Shown here: positions 35,494-43,380 of the stretch, in pieces
Layout of the letters: the number at the start of each line of letters is the position of its first letter
How positions within the stretch are numbered: position 1 is the first letter of the stretch
Source of the DNA: Ammoniphilus resinae
GTDB taxonomy: Bacteria; Bacillota; Bacilli; Aneurinibacillales; RAOX-1
DNA: 64,000 bases
Direction of reading: 5' to 3'
Assembly (NCBI RefSeq): GCF_017873965.1
Contig: NZ_JAGGKT010000014.1
Span: 1 to 64,000, forward strand
Made by a program: the position numbers and the translations under genes
Notes under the pieces: generated by a model
The model's database searches: none
The model's input: the letters and a program-made list of their open reading frames with translations, nothing else
What the model was told of the DNA's origin: nothing

Positions 35494-36279
35494 ATGGATT
35501 TAAACCTGCAAAATAAAGTGGCGCTTGTTATTGCGTCCAGTCAAGGATTGGGAAAGGCAATTGCTAAGCAATTGGTTTCTGAAGGTGCAAATGTCATGCT
35601 GACAAGCCGTGACGAGACCAAATTAGCAGCAGTTCAAGAAGAACTGCAAAGCCTTGGAAAAGGAAAAGTATCCTATTTTCCATCAGATATTACAAAAGTT
35701 GAGGATATCCAGGCACTTGTACAGAAAACGCGCGATACCTTTGGGAAAATTGATATTTTGATCAATAATGCCGGAGGCCCTCCTGGAGGAACCTTTGAAC
35801 AATTCTCAGATGAACAGTGGCAGAAAGCTTTTGAATTGAATTTGCTCAGCTATATTCGCATCATTCGTGAAGTGCTTCCAGACTTGAAAAAAGAAGGCGG
35901 AAGAATTATTAATATTGCCTCTACATCTATCAAGGTGCCTATTCCTGGATTAATTCTTTCCAATACCTTCAGAACGGGTATTGTTGGATTAGCTAAGTCA
36001 TTGGCTGAAGAATTGGCTCCATATAATATCCTTGTCAACACTGTGGCTCCTGGTCGTATTGCGACAGATCGCGTGGCTTATTTGGATCAGCTTAAGGCCG
36101 ACAAGCAAGGTGTTAGCTTTGAACAAATTCAAGAACAATCCCGCAAGACGATTCCACTTGGTCGTTATGGGGAGCCAGAAGAATTTGCAAAAGTCGTTAC
36201 GTTCCTAGTTTCCGATGCATCTACATATATGACTGGAAGTTCATTCGTAGTAGACGGCGGAATGGTGAAATCAATCTAA
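35494..36279 (+). CDS. Atypical SDR lacking the YxxxK motif
   Basis: Short-chain dehydrogenase fold, 261 residues. The cofactor region ASSQGLGKAIAKQL, NNAGGPPGG near residue 91 and the C-terminal YMTGSSFVVDGG are clear. At the place where classical SDRs carry Tyr-x-x-x-Lys, this protein reads LILSNTFRTGIVGLAKS, so the catalytic Tyr and Lys are replaced by Ser/Asn and Arg. I know of a group of SDRs with this SN-x-x-R pattern; its chemistry is not established to my knowledge. It stands between the two FAH genes and ends 22 bases before the second. Confidence 0.87.
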   Translation: MDLNLQNKVALVIASSQGLGKAIAKQLVSEGANVMLTSRDETKLAAVQEELQSLGKGKVSYFPSDITKVEDIQALVQKTRDTFGKIDILINNAGGPPGGTFEQFSDEQWQKAFELNLLSYIRIIREVLPDLKKEGGRIINIASTSIKVPIPGLILSNTFRTGIVGLAKSLAEELAPYNILVNTVAPGRIATDRVAYLDQLKADKQGVSFEQIQEQSRKTIPLGRYGEPEEFAKVVTFLVSDASTYMTGSSFVVDGGMVKSI

Positions 36280-36301
36280 ATTTAAAGTAGGTGATTAAAG
36301 A

Positions 36302-36928
36302 ATGGAAAATATCAAAAACATTTATTGTGTAGGGCGTAATTATAGATTGCATGCTGCGGAACTTGGGAATGCTGTTCCCACCTCTCCTTTTCTTTTTGCT
36401 AAGCCAAGCTATGCATTGGTTGAAGCAAACGGAGAAGAAATCGTCCTGCCAGGCAATCGAGGAGAAGTGCATTTTGAGCTAGAGCTTGTTGTGCGGATTG
36501 GCAAAGCTTATGAAAAAGGGATGACAGTCGATGAACTAGTTGACCAATTTGCCCTAGGGATCGACTTCACATTACGCGATGTGCAAAGTGAATTGAAGAA
36601 AAAGGGACTTCCATGGCTACTTGCGAAGGGGTTCCCAAATTCTGCCGTGTTGACAAAGTTCCAACCGTTCAACGGTGTGGATGAAACGAAGAAGACTGAT
36701 TTTTCCATGTTGAAAAACGGGGAACAGGTTCAACGAGGAAACATCAAGGACATGATTTTTGATCTACAGACGATCATTGATTTTTCCGCGGAGCATTTCG
36801 GTCTTGGAGAAGGGGATATTCTCTTCACTGGAACACCTGAAGGGGTAGGACCTATTGCCTCTGGTGACCAAGTGGCGCTTCTCTGGGGAGATAGCGTATT
36901 GGGCGAAGCAAAAATTAAATTAGGTTAA
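36302..36928 (+). CDS. Fumarylacetoacetate hydrolase family protein (short form)
   Basis: Compact FAH-fold enzyme, 208 residues, like YcgM or FAHD1. It begins with NIYCVGRNYRLHAAELG, has the metal acids in HFELELVVRIGK and DFTLRDVQ, and ends in the GDILFTGTPEGVGPI loop. FAHD1-type proteins are acylpyruvases or oxaloacetate decarboxylases. Two FAH proteins of different length in one operon suggests consecutive steps or two substrates. A terminator follows. Confidence 0.88.
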   Translation: MENIKNIYCVGRNYRLHAAELGNAVPTSPFLFAKPSYALVEANGEEIVLPGNRGEVHFELELVVRIGKAYEKGMTVDELVDQFALGIDFTLRDVQSELKKKGLPWLLAKGFPNSAVLTKFQPFNGVDETKKTDFSMLKNGEQVQRGNIKDMIFDLQTIIDFSAEHFGLGEGDILFTGTPEGVGPIASGDQVALLWGDSVLGEAKIKLG

Positions 36929-36931
36929 TGG

Positions 36932-36967
36932 AAAAGGGTGTCCCGAGAGGTCGGGGCACCTTTTTTT
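36932..36967 (+). terminator. Terminator of the FAH/SDR operon
   Basis: AGGTGTCCCGA-like left arm pairs with TCGGGGCACCT and is followed by seven T. Confidence 0.9.
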
Positions 36968-36972
36968 ATGTC

Positions 36973-37017
36973 ATGATGACCAAAATGCCTTTAGGAAGAA
37001 GTGAAAATGGTCATCAT
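36973..37017. repeat. Inverted repeat downstream of gntR
   Basis: ATGATGACCA (36973-36982) and TGGTCATCAT (37008-37017) are perfect inverted copies 25 bases apart. There is no T-run on either strand. It lies just past the stop codon of the minus-strand GntR gene. Confidence 0.55.
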
Positions 37018-37026
37018 AACCAAGTC

Positions 37027-37626
37027 TCATGCCAGCCTAGAAAACCACTCTCTCAATCCCAACTGATTCCCTTGACGATAAAGCATAATCAATTCTTCAA
37101 GATCCGGTACCATATCAGAAGAAAAATAATCATTCCCCCATAACAAATCAAAGATATCTGTGAAAAGTGATACATAATATGGATTTTCTATTTGCGTACT
37201 AATGGAAACAATCCATTCTTTCAAAGACATCCAAGGATTGTCTGTTTTCCTCATCTCACCATCAATCTGCTTTTGAAGCGACAAAAAAACAATGGTTTCG
37301 GCGCACATGATCAGTACTCCGAAATAATGTCTCTGAGCAGCCTCATGTAGTGGTTGTGCGATGACTAAGTGAGGAATTAAAAAGGGAGGTGGCTCAGCTA
37401 CAAAGGTACCTTCACCTTGTTTGGATTCCAAAAATCGCAGTAACTCCAGAACGCGCAAGCCTTCCCGAACGGAGGAGCGACTAACCTCCAAGAGTTCGCT
37501 AAGGTTCCGTTCCGTAGGGATTTTCGAGCCCTCAGGTAACTGTTCTGCCGCTATATAAGAAACGATTTGTTTTGCAACTTGCTCAAACATCCGTGGTAAG
37601 GTTTCGATTTGATAGCGGTCTTTCAC
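37027..37626 (-). CDS. GntR-family regulator, FadR-like
   Basis: Transcription regulator of 199 residues from the GTG that has GGAGG 7 bases upstream; an ATG two codons earlier would be only 1 base from that site. The winged helix covers residues 12-75 with IPTERNLSELLEVSRSSVREGLRVL. The C-terminal part is helical but shorter than a standard FCD domain and lacks a clear set of metal ligands. It is divergent from the DASS transporter gene, which it probably regulates. Confidence 0.82.
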   Translation of the reverse strand: MKDRYQIETLPRMFEQVAKQIVSYIAAEQLPEGSKIPTERNLSELLEVSRSSVREGLRVLELLRFLESKQGEGTFVAEPPPFLIPHLVIAQPLHEAAQRHYFGVLIMCAETIVFLSLQKQIDGEMRKTDNPWMSLKEWIVSISTQIENPYYVSLFTDIFDLLWGNDYFSSDMVPDLEELIMLYRQGNQLGLREWFSRLA

Positions 37627-37754
37627 TAGCATTCCTCCCGAATTATTTTACTAATTATATTATAGCAGATAGTTTATGTTTACAAAAATATGTATTTAGA
37701 ATACTTTTAAAACAGTGTATAAAATGTAAATTAGAAAGATTGGGAGTGATTAGA

Positions 37755-39173
37755 TTGCCTCTAGTTGGCCTTCTACGTTGGATTCATGCTCATCGGAAAG
37801 AATCGTTTTATATATTGATTAACCTTTTGTCATGGATGATGGTTTTTTATTTTCCCCTGCAGCATGCCAAAATGTTTGTTGTTCTTGTATTTGCCTTGTC
37901 TGGCTGGGCATTAGGTGTTCTCCCTCAACCTATTGTTTCTCTATCAATCATCGCCCTTATTCCCTTACTTATGCTAGGGACGTTTGAAGAAGCCTTGTCC
38001 GGATATGCGCAATCCTTTATCTGGCTACTAGTTTCCACCTTTATCTTAGCGGCTGCTGTAGAAGGGACGGGGTTGGGGAAAAGAATTGCCCTCTACCTAT
38101 TAATGAAAGCGAAGGGAAGAACAAATACTACCATCTTATACTTGTTATTTGCAATTATTATCCTAGGCTTTTTAATTCCCACGGCAGCTGGACGCAGTGC
38201 AATGATTATGCCAGTCTGTGTCGGAGTTTTCAAGGTGATTACCTCAAAGGAACTGCTGCCTTCTTTTTCAAAATCAGTCATGCTGGGTGTCGCTTTTACT
38301 TCGAGCTTTATGTCTTGGGCGATCATCACGGGTTCCAGCTCATCGATCTATGCCGTTTCTGCCCTGGAAACAATGATTGGGTATAAATGGACCTACCTTT
38401 ATTGGTTATTGTGTAATTTCCCGCTATTAGTTCTTCTGATCTTTCTGTTTTGGTTTGTATTGGGGAGAAAATATCCTCTTCGGATGAAGGAAATCCCCGG
38501 GGGATACGATTTTATCCGTGCAGAATTTCAGGCGTTGGGAAAGATTTCACAGGCAGAAAAAAACATCTTGACGATTGGCACTTTCACCGTATTGATGTGG
38601 ATGAGCGAGCCTTTTCACGGTTTATCTGTCTCCTATATAGCTCTTGTTGCTGCGATCTTTTCCTGCTTGCCTGTGTTTGGTATTCAAAGCTGGAAAGATG
38701 CCTCCAAACATATCGCATGGGATGTGATCATTCTATTTGGGGCAGGATTTGCCTTAGCAGAGGCGTTACAAAGAAATGAGACAGCGACTTGGTTGGCCTT
38801 GCAGTTGACACAGGTGATTCCCCACGTAGGCCCGTTTATAGCGGGGTTATTCATGATGGTTATGGTACTTTTTCTTCGCCTGGGGTTTGCCAATATGCTT
38901 GCAATTACCGCATCGCTTCTTCCGATCACGATTAACCTGGCAGAAATGTGGGGAATTAATCCGTTATGGCTTTCACAAATTGTCATCATTGCTTGTTCTT
39001 TTGGCTATTTTCTTCCAGTTCAATCCCCATCAAATCTCATTACTTATAGCTACGGCTATTACGATGAGAAGGAATTAGCTGAAATGGGCATATATGTTTC
39101 GTTGATTACGATCGTGGTTATTTTACTCGGTGCCTTTTTCTACTGGCCGTACATCGGATTACCACCGTTATAA
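37755..39173 (+). CDS. DASS/SLC13-type anion:sodium symporter
   Basis: Integral membrane carrier for di- or tricarboxylates or sulfate, about 472 residues with 11-12 helices. The start is uncertain: TTG 37755 follows TGGGAGTGA and fits the family length; the frame runs 61 codons further up over the promoter region. The Ser-rich binding loops are visible: SRSAMIMPVCVGVF near residue 145, SSSIYAVSAL and the late PVQSPSNLITYSYG. TTTAGA (37695-37700) and TATAAA (37718-37723) with 17 bases between form a plausible promoter. Divergent from a GntR gene. Confidence 0.85.
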   Translation: MPLVGLLRWIHAHRKESFYILINLLSWMMVFYFPLQHAKMFVVLVFALSGWALGVLPQPIVSLSIIALIPLLMLGTFEEALSGYAQSFIWLLVSTFILAAAVEGTGLGKRIALYLLMKAKGRTNTTILYLLFAIIILGFLIPTAAGRSAMIMPVCVGVFKVITSKELLPSFSKSVMLGVAFTSSFMSWAIITGSSSSIYAVSALETMIGYKWTYLYWLLCNFPLLVLLIFLFWFVLGRKYPLRMKEIPGGYDFIRAEFQALGKISQAEKNILTIGTFTVLMWMSEPFHGLSVSYIALVAAIFSCLPVFGIQSWKDASKHIAWDVIILFGAGFALAEALQRNETATWLALQLTQVIPHVGPFIAGLFMMVMVLFLRLGFANMLAITASLLPITINLAEMWGINPLWLSQIVIIACSFGYFLPVQSPSNLITYSYGYYDEKELAEMGIYVSLITIVVILLGAFFYWPYIGLPPL

Positions 39174-39191
39174 AATTTAGAAAAATATGTA

Positions 39192-39234
39192 TTGTCATAT
39201 TTTGCTGAACACGTTATAATACAAATGTGTTCAG
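39192..39234 (+). promoter_or_regulatory. Promoter with inverted repeat flanking the -10 box
   Basis: TTGTCA (39192-39197), 17 bases, TATAAT (39215-39220). CTGAACAC (39205-39212) and GTGTTCAG (39227-39234) are perfect inverted copies that bracket the -10 box, a strong repressor-site layout. The cognate regulator may be one of the nearby GntR proteins. Confidence 0.75.
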
Positions 39235-39285
39235 TGTTTTGTATGCAATTATAATATTCTGATAATTATTCAAGAGGAGGTATTC

Positions 39286-40512
39286 ATGCTACCGTTAGAT
39301 GGAGTGAAGGTCCTAGATTTAACTCAATTTTTGGCTGGCCCGTACTGTACAATGGTTCTTTCTGATATGGGGGCTGATGTAATTAAGATCGAAAGATTCC
39401 CCAGTGGAGAAGATTCGAGAAGATTAGGCCCTTTTATTAACGGAGAAGGCTATCCATTTGCGATGCCAAATCGAAACAAGAAAAGTGTTGGCCTTGACTT
39501 GAAAAGTGAAAAAGGAAAAGAGATCTTTCTGAAATTAGCGGAAAATGCGGATATTATTATCGAAAATTTCCGTCCGGGGGTTACAAAAAAGCTAGGAATT
39601 GATTATGAATCGATTCAAGCCTTGAATTCGGGGGTTATCTACTGTTCTATTTCCGGATTTGGGCAAACAGGTCCATACAGCCACAAGGGCGGATTCGATA
39701 TCATCGCCCAGGGAGTCACCGGATTTATGAGAATGACTGGTGAACCAGGCGGAAGACCGGCGAAGGTCGGGATTGCTATTAACGATATCGCAGCAGGGGC
39801 TACGGCACTGTATGGTATTTTGGGCGCCTATGTTCACAAAATGAGAACAGGTGAGGGTCAATATTTAGATACCTCACTTGTTGAGTCCGGGCTGGCATGG
39901 ACGGTTTGGGAATCGGCTGCTTATTTTGCCACTGGGGAAATTCCCATGCCAACAGGAACCAGACATAGACGTTCTACCCCATACCAGGCTTACCGGACAC
40001 TGGACGGCTATGTGACGATTGGTGCAGGGAATCAGAAGCTTTGGGAAAACCTGTGCAAAGTTGCGCTGAATCGTCCGGAATGGATTGATTTCCCGCAATT
40101 TAAAGATTTGAACAAGAGAATGGAGAACATTGAACTCATTCAAGAGATGATCGAAGAAGTACTTGCTGAACACCCTACATCCTATTGGGTTGAGAAATTG
40201 GATGAAGCAGGTGTTCCGGGTGGGCCTGTCTACACCTACGATCAAACACTGAATGATCCACATATTCAGGCAAGAGACATGATCGTAGAAATGCAGCATC
40301 CGAAACTTGGGGATATAAAAACGATTGGTATTCCCATTAAGTTTTCTAAAACCCCTTTACAGATTCGGACTCCTGCGCCTTGGCTTGGCCAACATACGAA
40401 CCAGGTACTGCAAGACTTGGGACTTTCCGAGGAGGAAGTAAAAGAGCTTTACCAGGAAGGCGTCGTTTATGACAAATACGGAGAAGAAGCGGGGGTAAAC
40501 CATGCAAAGTAA
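39286..40512 (+). CDS. CaiB/BaiF family III CoA-transferase (copy C)
   Basis: CoA-transferase of 408 residues, closely related to copies A and B. LDGVKVLDLTQFLAGPYCTM opens the protein and the catalytic Asp is in AINDIAAG near residue 169. The ATG follows GAGGAGG. The last 11 bases overlap the start of an enoyl-CoA hydratase gene, so the two are translationally coupled: activation of an acid to its CoA ester followed by hydration or isomerisation. Its own operator-bearing promoter is at 39192. Confidence 0.91.
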   Translation: MLPLDGVKVLDLTQFLAGPYCTMVLSDMGADVIKIERFPSGEDSRRLGPFINGEGYPFAMPNRNKKSVGLDLKSEKGKEIFLKLAENADIIIENFRPGVTKKLGIDYESIQALNSGVIYCSISGFGQTGPYSHKGGFDIIAQGVTGFMRMTGEPGGRPAKVGIAINDIAAGATALYGILGAYVHKMRTGEGQYLDTSLVESGLAWTVWESAAYFATGEIPMPTGTRHRRSTPYQAYRTLDGYVTIGAGNQKLWENLCKVALNRPEWIDFPQFKDLNKRMENIELIQEMIEEVLAEHPTSYWVEKLDEAGVPGGPVYTYDQTLNDPHIQARDMIVEMQHPKLGDIKTIGIPIKFSKTPLQIRTPAPWLGQHTNQVLQDLGLSEEEVKELYQEGVVYDKYGEEAGVNHAK

Positions 40513-41290
40513 AGAAGATATTTTTCTAGAGAAAAGTGGGCAAATCGCAACGATTTACTTTAATCGTCCTGAGAAGAGAAATGCCTTGACCCATGAGATG
40601 TGGAAGGCTATTCCGGGGTTCTTGGAAGATGTGGAACAAGATAAAAATATCAAAGTACTCATTTTAAGAGGGGTAAACGAAGTTGCCTTTGCTGCCGGAG
40701 CGGATATTAGTGAATTTCGTACCCTCCGCTCAAACTCGGAAGGGGCAAGAATTTATAATGAAGCCACACATCGGGCGGAAAGAATGTTGGCGAAGTTCAA
40801 AAAGCCGACAATCGCGATGATTCAAGGATCTTGTATTGGCGGTGGCTGTGAATTAGCTGTTGCTTGCGATTTTCGTTTTTCTGACACGACTGGAAGATTT
40901 GGGATTACTCCGGCAAGACTTGGATTAGTTTACAGCTTAAGCGCTACGAAAACTTTGGTAGATTTGGTAGGCCCGCAAAATGCAAAATATATTCTATTTT
41001 CCGGGAATCATCTCGACGTTAATCGGGCTCGTGAAATCGGTTTGGTTGATTTTATCTATTCTCCCGAAGAATTAGAGCAGAAGACAATGGAGTTTGCTGA
41101 ACAACTCTGTCGTAATGCACAATTTACGGTTCGCAGCATGAAGCATATTATCTCCCTCATTGCTAGCGGAGTTACTGAAGATACGGAAGAAACGATGGCA
41201 CTGCGTAACGGTTCCTTCGACACGGAAGATTACCAAGAGGGCGTCAGAGCATTTATGGAAAAACGGAAGCCGGTATTTAAGTATTCATAA
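40502..41290 (+). CDS. Enoyl-CoA hydratase/isomerase family protein (second)
   Basis: Crotonase-fold enzyme of 262 residues. The oxyanion-hole strings AFAAGADISEFRTL near residue 63 and GSCIGGGCELAVACDFR near residue 110 are present. The region FGITPARLGLVYS has Ala/Leu where two-glutamate hydratases carry one Glu, so it may be an isomerase, lyase or decarboxylase type instead. It overlaps the CaiB gene by 11 bases. The shared substrate is unknown. Confidence 0.87.
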   Translation: MQSKEDIFLEKSGQIATIYFNRPEKRNALTHEMWKAIPGFLEDVEQDKNIKVLILRGVNEVAFAAGADISEFRTLRSNSEGARIYNEATHRAERMLAKFKKPTIAMIQGSCIGGGCELAVACDFRFSDTTGRFGITPARLGLVYSLSATKTLVDLVGPQNAKYILFSGNHLDVNRAREIGLVDFIYSPEELEQKTMEFAEQLCRNAQFTVRSMKHIISLIASGVTEDTEETMALRNGSFDTEDYQEGVRAFMEKRKPVFKYS

Positions 41291-41449
41291 GAAATTCACC
41301 AGAAATTCATAAGAACATCTCAAAAGACAACGGACGAAGTACAGAAGGTAGCCATTGAATGTGGAGGGAGAACGAAAAAGTTCTTCCTCTAAAGATAATT
41401 ATTAGAAAAATACCTATTAATAAAATAATTATAAAATTGGGGGATTTAA

Positions 41450-42508
41450 ATGAAAAAACTATTTTCCATGTCCGTTGCCTTGATTCTTCTGTTAGCGGTT
41501 ACAGCCTGCGGAAGCAAGCCAGCCGCAAACGATGCAAAGCCTGCTGATCAGCCGCAACAAGCAGCAACACAGCCTGCTGCTGAGAAGAAAGAGGAACAAA
41601 AGGCAGAATTCAATTACCCAGAAAAGAACCTGAATTGGACGATTGCCTTTGGACCTGGCGGTGGAAATGACATCATGTCGAGGACCATCATTGACATCTT
41701 GAAGAAGCACGACCTGTATTCGAAGGATATTATCGCAGAAAACAGACAAGGTGGGAGTGGTGCCGTAGGCTGGGGCTACTTAAACAGTCATAAGGGGGAT
41801 CCATACCAAATTTCTTCCACCAGCGGAAGCTTTATTACAACGCCGCTCGTTTCTGATCCAGGGTTTAATTATGAATCCTTTACACCGGTTGCCTTAATGG
41901 CCACAGATGACATGGTTTTAGTAGTAAAAGGGGATGCACCTTATAATACGCTTGAAGAGTTTATCGAGGCGGCTAAAACGAGAGATAAAAAGATGGCCAT
42001 TGGTGGAATTGGAGCTGTAAACGTTGACGCAATCCTTCCATGGCTGTTGGCTAAGGAAGCTGGATTTGAAATTGAATATGTACCATTCCAAGGCGATGGA
42101 GAAAATACCAGTGCACTATTATCGAACAGCATTGATGCGATGATGGCGAATCCTGCAGAGGCACTTGGGCAAATTCAAGCCGGACAAATGAAACCGCTCG
42201 CATTTAGCGGACAGGTGCGGATTCCACAGCTGCCAGATGTACCAACATTTATTGAAAAAGGGTATAAGAGTGTAACCCTGCCAATGCCGCGCGGGGTAGT
42301 CTTGGCTGGCGATGTGCCGAAAGAGGTACAAGACTGGTGGGTAGATACCATGAAGAAGGTTACGGAAACTGAAGAATGGAAAAAATATATCAATGATAAC
42401 AGCTTAACAGAATACTTACTATTTGGGGATGACTTTACCAAATACCTTGAAGAAACCAATAAAGTCTTCAGAGATGTTCTGATTGAAACAGGTGCTTTAA
42501 AACAGTAA
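41450..42508 (+). CDS. tctC: Tripartite tricarboxylate transporter receptor (TctC/Bug family)
   Basis: Substrate-binding lipoprotein, 352 residues. The signal ends in LLAVTACGS (Cys near residue 20), an Ala/Gln/Glu linker follows to about residue 55, and the Bug domain starts with NLNWTIAFGPGGGNDIMSRTI, which binds the carboxylate. PRGVVLAGDVPKEVQ near residue 280 is also typical. It is the first gene of tctCBA. The 159 bases upstream hold a GGAGGGAGAAC/GTTCTTCCTC hairpin near 41363-41390 and an AT-rich tract. Ligands in the family range from citrate to aromatic acids. Confidence 0.91.
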   Translation: MKKLFSMSVALILLLAVTACGSKPAANDAKPADQPQQAATQPAAEKKEEQKAEFNYPEKNLNWTIAFGPGGGNDIMSRTIIDILKKHDLYSKDIIAENRQGGSGAVGWGYLNSHKGDPYQISSTSGSFITTPLVSDPGFNYESFTPVALMATDDMVLVVKGDAPYNTLEEFIEAAKTRDKKMAIGGIGAVNVDAILPWLLAKEAGFEIEYVPFQGDGENTSALLSNSIDAMMANPAEALGQIQAGQMKPLAFSGQVRIPQLPDVPTFIEKGYKSVTLPMPRGVVLAGDVPKEVQDWWVDTMKKVTETEEWKKYINDNSLTEYLLFGDDFTKYLEETNKVFRDVLIETGALKQ

Positions 42509-42511
42509 TTT

Positions 42512-42667
42512 AACTTTATTCAGCAGAAGTTCCCCACTTACATAAGTGGGGGGATGAATGCTTGCTAAATAAAGTTAAAGCCTCTGGCGGATGCCACAGA
42601 TTTTGAAAGGTAGTTATTCGAGCAAGCTCGAATAAATCTGGGCACAAATACGCCAAGGCGCATTTGG
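42512..42667 (+). ncRNA. Structured repeat element, copy 1 (HEARO/omega-RNA-like candidate)
   Basis: About 156 bases between tctC and tctB that recur at 43201-43352. Helices seen: outer stem from AACTTTATT with AATAAAGTT; inner hairpin CCCCACTTA/TAAGTGGGG; GCCT..GGCG with CGCCAAGGC; CAGATTT/AAATCTG; and TTATTCGAG/CTCGAATAA. Several pairs differ from copy 2 in a compensated way. The GGGCACAAATACGCCAAGGCGCAT end and the CCCCAC hairpin recall IscB-associated HEARO RNAs of IS200/IS605-type elements, but I name that from memory. No iscB or tnpB gene is adjacent. Confidence 0.6.
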
Positions 42668-42673
42668 TTTAAT

Positions 42674-42706
42674 GCAAGAAGCATGTGAAAGCTCACATGC
42701 TTCTTG
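42674..42706 (+). other. Strong hairpin after structured element copy 1
   Basis: CAAGAAGCATGTGA pairs perfectly with TCACATGCTTCTTG around AAGC, without a T-run. Copy 2 of the repeat has no equivalent. It is probably an mRNA-stability or attenuation stem between tctC and tctB. Confidence 0.7.
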
Positions 42707-42760
42707 TGCCATAGAGGTGGTCTTCAGTTGTAAATGATTTTGAAGGGGGGAGAATTGAAG

Positions 42761-43201
42761 ATGAAGCTTGCTTTTTCCTTGTTTTTCTTTCTATTTTCTG
42801 TAGTCTTTACGGCATTGAGCCTAAAATTTAACTTTCTTACAGATTCAGGCAGACCCGATACTGGTTTTTTTCCATTGATTATCGGGTTCGGTCTTCTATT
42901 ATTTACGGGCTTGAGTGTCTATCATGACTTCAAAGAGAGAATGAAGGCGTCTGAGAAGTCCATTTATGGAAAAGAAATGGTTTGGGTCGCAGTATTCATG
43001 ACTGTCTTTATTTTTCTATTAAATATCTTAGGATCCTTAATCTCTATGATTCTCTTTATATTCTCGATTCTTCTCCTATTTAATCGAGAAAAGATGCTGC
43101 AGAATATATCCATTAGTTTAGTAATTCCAATCATTATTGTGGTGATGTTTGACTTTTGGCTGAACGCCAGTTTGCCGAAAGGATTTTTAGGATTTGTTTA
43201 A
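42761..43201 (+). CDS. tctB: Tripartite tricarboxylate transporter small permease TctB
   Basis: Four-helix membrane subunit, 146 residues from the ATG after GGGGGGAG; an ATG nine codons earlier and a TTG two codons earlier are alternatives. It opens with KLAFSLFFFLFSVVFTALSL, continues with DTGFFPLIIGFGLLLFTGLS, and ends in the ASLPKGFLG tail typical of TctB. It is bracketed by the two structured repeats, and its stop codon lies within the outer stem of copy 2. The gene itself appears intact. Confidence 0.87.
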   Translation: MKLAFSLFFFLFSVVFTALSLKFNFLTDSGRPDTGFFPLIIGFGLLLFTGLSVYHDFKERMKASEKSIYGKEMVWVAVFMTVFIFLLNILGSLISMILFIFSILLLFNREKMLQNISISLVIPIIIVVMFDFWLNASLPKGFLGFV

Positions 43202-43352
43202 ATTTATTCAGTAGTTCCCCACTGCATAAGTGGTGGGATGAATGCCTACTGAATAAAGTTAGAGCCTCCGGCGGATGCCACAGATTTTTAGAGGTAGTTT
43301 TTCGAGCAAGCTCGAAAAAAAATCTGGGCACAAATACGCCAAGGCGCATTTG
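43201..43352 (+). ncRNA. Structured repeat element, copy 2 (HEARO/omega-RNA-like candidate)
   Basis: Direct repeat of the 42512-42667 element, lying between tctB and tctA. The outer stem is perfect here (TTTATTCAGTAG with CTACTGAATAAA), and the terminal hairpin reads TTTTTCGAG/CTCGAAAAA where copy 1 reads TTATTCGAG/CTCGAATAA, so pairing is kept while sequence changes. Blocks CGGATGCCACAGATTTT and AATCTGGGCACAAATACG are identical to copy 1. The tctA ribosome site lies about 15 bases after its end. Confidence 0.6.
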
Positions 43353-43380
43353 ATCTAATCACGAGAAAGGAGGCAATAGG

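Noticed and set aside
36973-37017. Inverted repeat as terminator of the minus-strand gntR gene
   Set aside because: Arms are perfect but 25 bases apart and no T-run follows on either strand, so it is listed only as a repeat.
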